A stretch of DNA of 5,442 bases from Actinomycetes bacterium (GTDB lineage: Bacteria; Actinomycetota; Thermoleophilia; Gaiellales; Gaiellaceae). Of the stretch, positions 4,931 through 5,442 are shown one piece after another. How positions within the stretch are numbered: the first letter of the stretch is position 1; each line of letters begins with the position of its first letter. Position numbers and translations under genes: made by a program. Under the pieces are notes generated by a model, which worked only from the letters and a program-made list of their open reading frames with translations, ran no database searches and was not told the origin of the DNA. Location: the NCBI GenBank assembly GCA_030624785.1, contig JAUXJK010000162.1:1-5442 (forward strand), read 5' to 3'.

Positions 4931-5442
4931 GTGCTCTACGCCCAACTCGAAGCTTTCGTCGAGATCGCCCGTAGGGGGAACATGAGTCGCGCGGCCGAGG
5001 CGCTCTACGTCAGCCAGCCAGCTCTCACCGCCCGAATGCGTTCCCTTGAGGACGATGTCGGATCCCAGCTACTCACGCGCACAGGTCGAGGAATGCGCCC
5101 GACAGCCGCGGGAGTTGCCTTCTTGCCCTATGCGACTCGCGCCCTGGAGTCAATCGCACAGGGGCGCAACCTGCTCATCGGTCTCGAGCGCGGTGAGGCA
5201 GGCGAGCTGATCGTCGGAGCGTCGCCGGCCATCTCGACCTACGTTCTGCCCGCGGCGCTGCGCGCGTTTAGTCGGGCGCGTCCAGCCGTCGAGCTGCGTG
5301 TTCGCACCGGTCATTCCGAAGACGTGCTTGCTCTGGTCAGCCGCGGCGAAGTGGAGATTGGGCTCGCGCGCCAACTCAGCGATGAAGGCGTCGACCAACT
5401 GCACCTGTACGACGATGAGCTCGTTCTGGTCACAAGAGCCGA
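4931..5442 (+). CDS. LysR-type transcriptional regulator, N-terminal part, truncated by window edge
   Basis: The first 170 residues of about 300 are visible. The opening LYAQLEAFVEIARRGNMSRA, then AAEALYVSQPALTARMRSLE up to residue 40, is the LysR winged helix-turn-helix, with the recognition helix around SQPALTARMR (28-37). LLTRTGRGMRPTAAG (47-61) is the wing, and a linker helix runs to about 88. The effector-binding domain begins at GELIVGAS (91-98) and continues with the family pattern ELRVRTGHSEDVLALVSRGE (121-140) and VEIGLA (141-146). The GTG at 4931 gives the standard N-terminus; an in-frame GTG at 4916 would add five residues but falls inside the -10 element. It is divergent from the ftcD/hisD-like genes, so it probably controls them. 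The inducer is unknown. Confidence 0.95.
   Translation, partial: MLYAQLEAFVEIARRGNMSRAAEALYVSQPALTARMRSLEDDVGSQLLTRTGRGMRPTAAGVAFLPYATRALESIAQGRNLLIGLERGEAGELIVGASPAISTYVLPAALRAFSRARPAVELRVRTGHSEDVLALVSRGEVEIGLARQLSDEGVDQLHLYDDELVLVTRA

Noticed and set aside
5150..5404. Open frame of 84 codons on the minus strand under lysR
   Set aside because: It is antisense to clear LysR effector-domain coding sequence and has no ribosome site or motif supporting it.
1..5442. CRISPR array, tRNA, rRNA, insertion sequence or phage attachment site
   Set aside because: No regularly spaced repeats, cloverleaf-like segments, transposase motifs or terminal repeats were seen on either strand.

Overview
This GC-rich window (about 60% by eye) has tightly packed genes, mostly GTG or TTG starts, and no tRNA, rRNA, CRISPR array or insertion sequence that I can see. 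It looks like a high-GC actinobacterial chromosome. The pairing of a small metallo-beta-lactamase-fold hydrolase with hisS also occurs in mycobacteria. The very basic N-terminus of the 137-residue membrane protein reminds me of the Thermoleophilia, but that lineage call is from memory and weak.

Layout: everything is on the minus strand except a LysR-type regulator at the right edge. Reading along the minus strand from the right come a possible 67-residue protein (4599-4802), a glutamate formimidoyltransferase-like protein (ftcD, 3620-4549), a divergent histidinol-dehydrogenase-family protein (2293-3618), two small two-helix membrane proteins (1911-2177 and 1472-1885), an MBL-fold hydrolase (730-1413) and the 5' part of hisS (1-749, running off the left edge). 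The lysR gene (4931 onward) is transcribed divergently and runs off the right edge.

There are two functional blocks. The right block is a candidate LysR-controlled metabolic module: ftcD and the hisD-like gene are separated by one base and are almost certainly co-translated. The HisD-like protein keeps the fold and the Glu-His catalytic pair. Aligned by eye to E. coli HisD, it has lost several zinc, NAD and histidinol contacts, so I doubt it is the biosynthetic histidinol dehydrogenase. Together with FtcD, a histidine-degradation enzyme, it suggests catabolism of an imidazole or formimino compound. The left block is housekeeping: the MBL hydrolase overlaps the hisS start, with two unrecognised membrane proteins upstream.

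The most notable regulatory signal is a shared TGnGATAAT extended -10 element lying 7-8 bases before the GTG starts of lysR and of the 137-residue membrane protein. Neither start has a Shine-Dalgarno sequence, which suggests leaderless transcripts. The 381-base gap between ftcD and lysR holds the possible 67-residue gene and a divergent promoter region.
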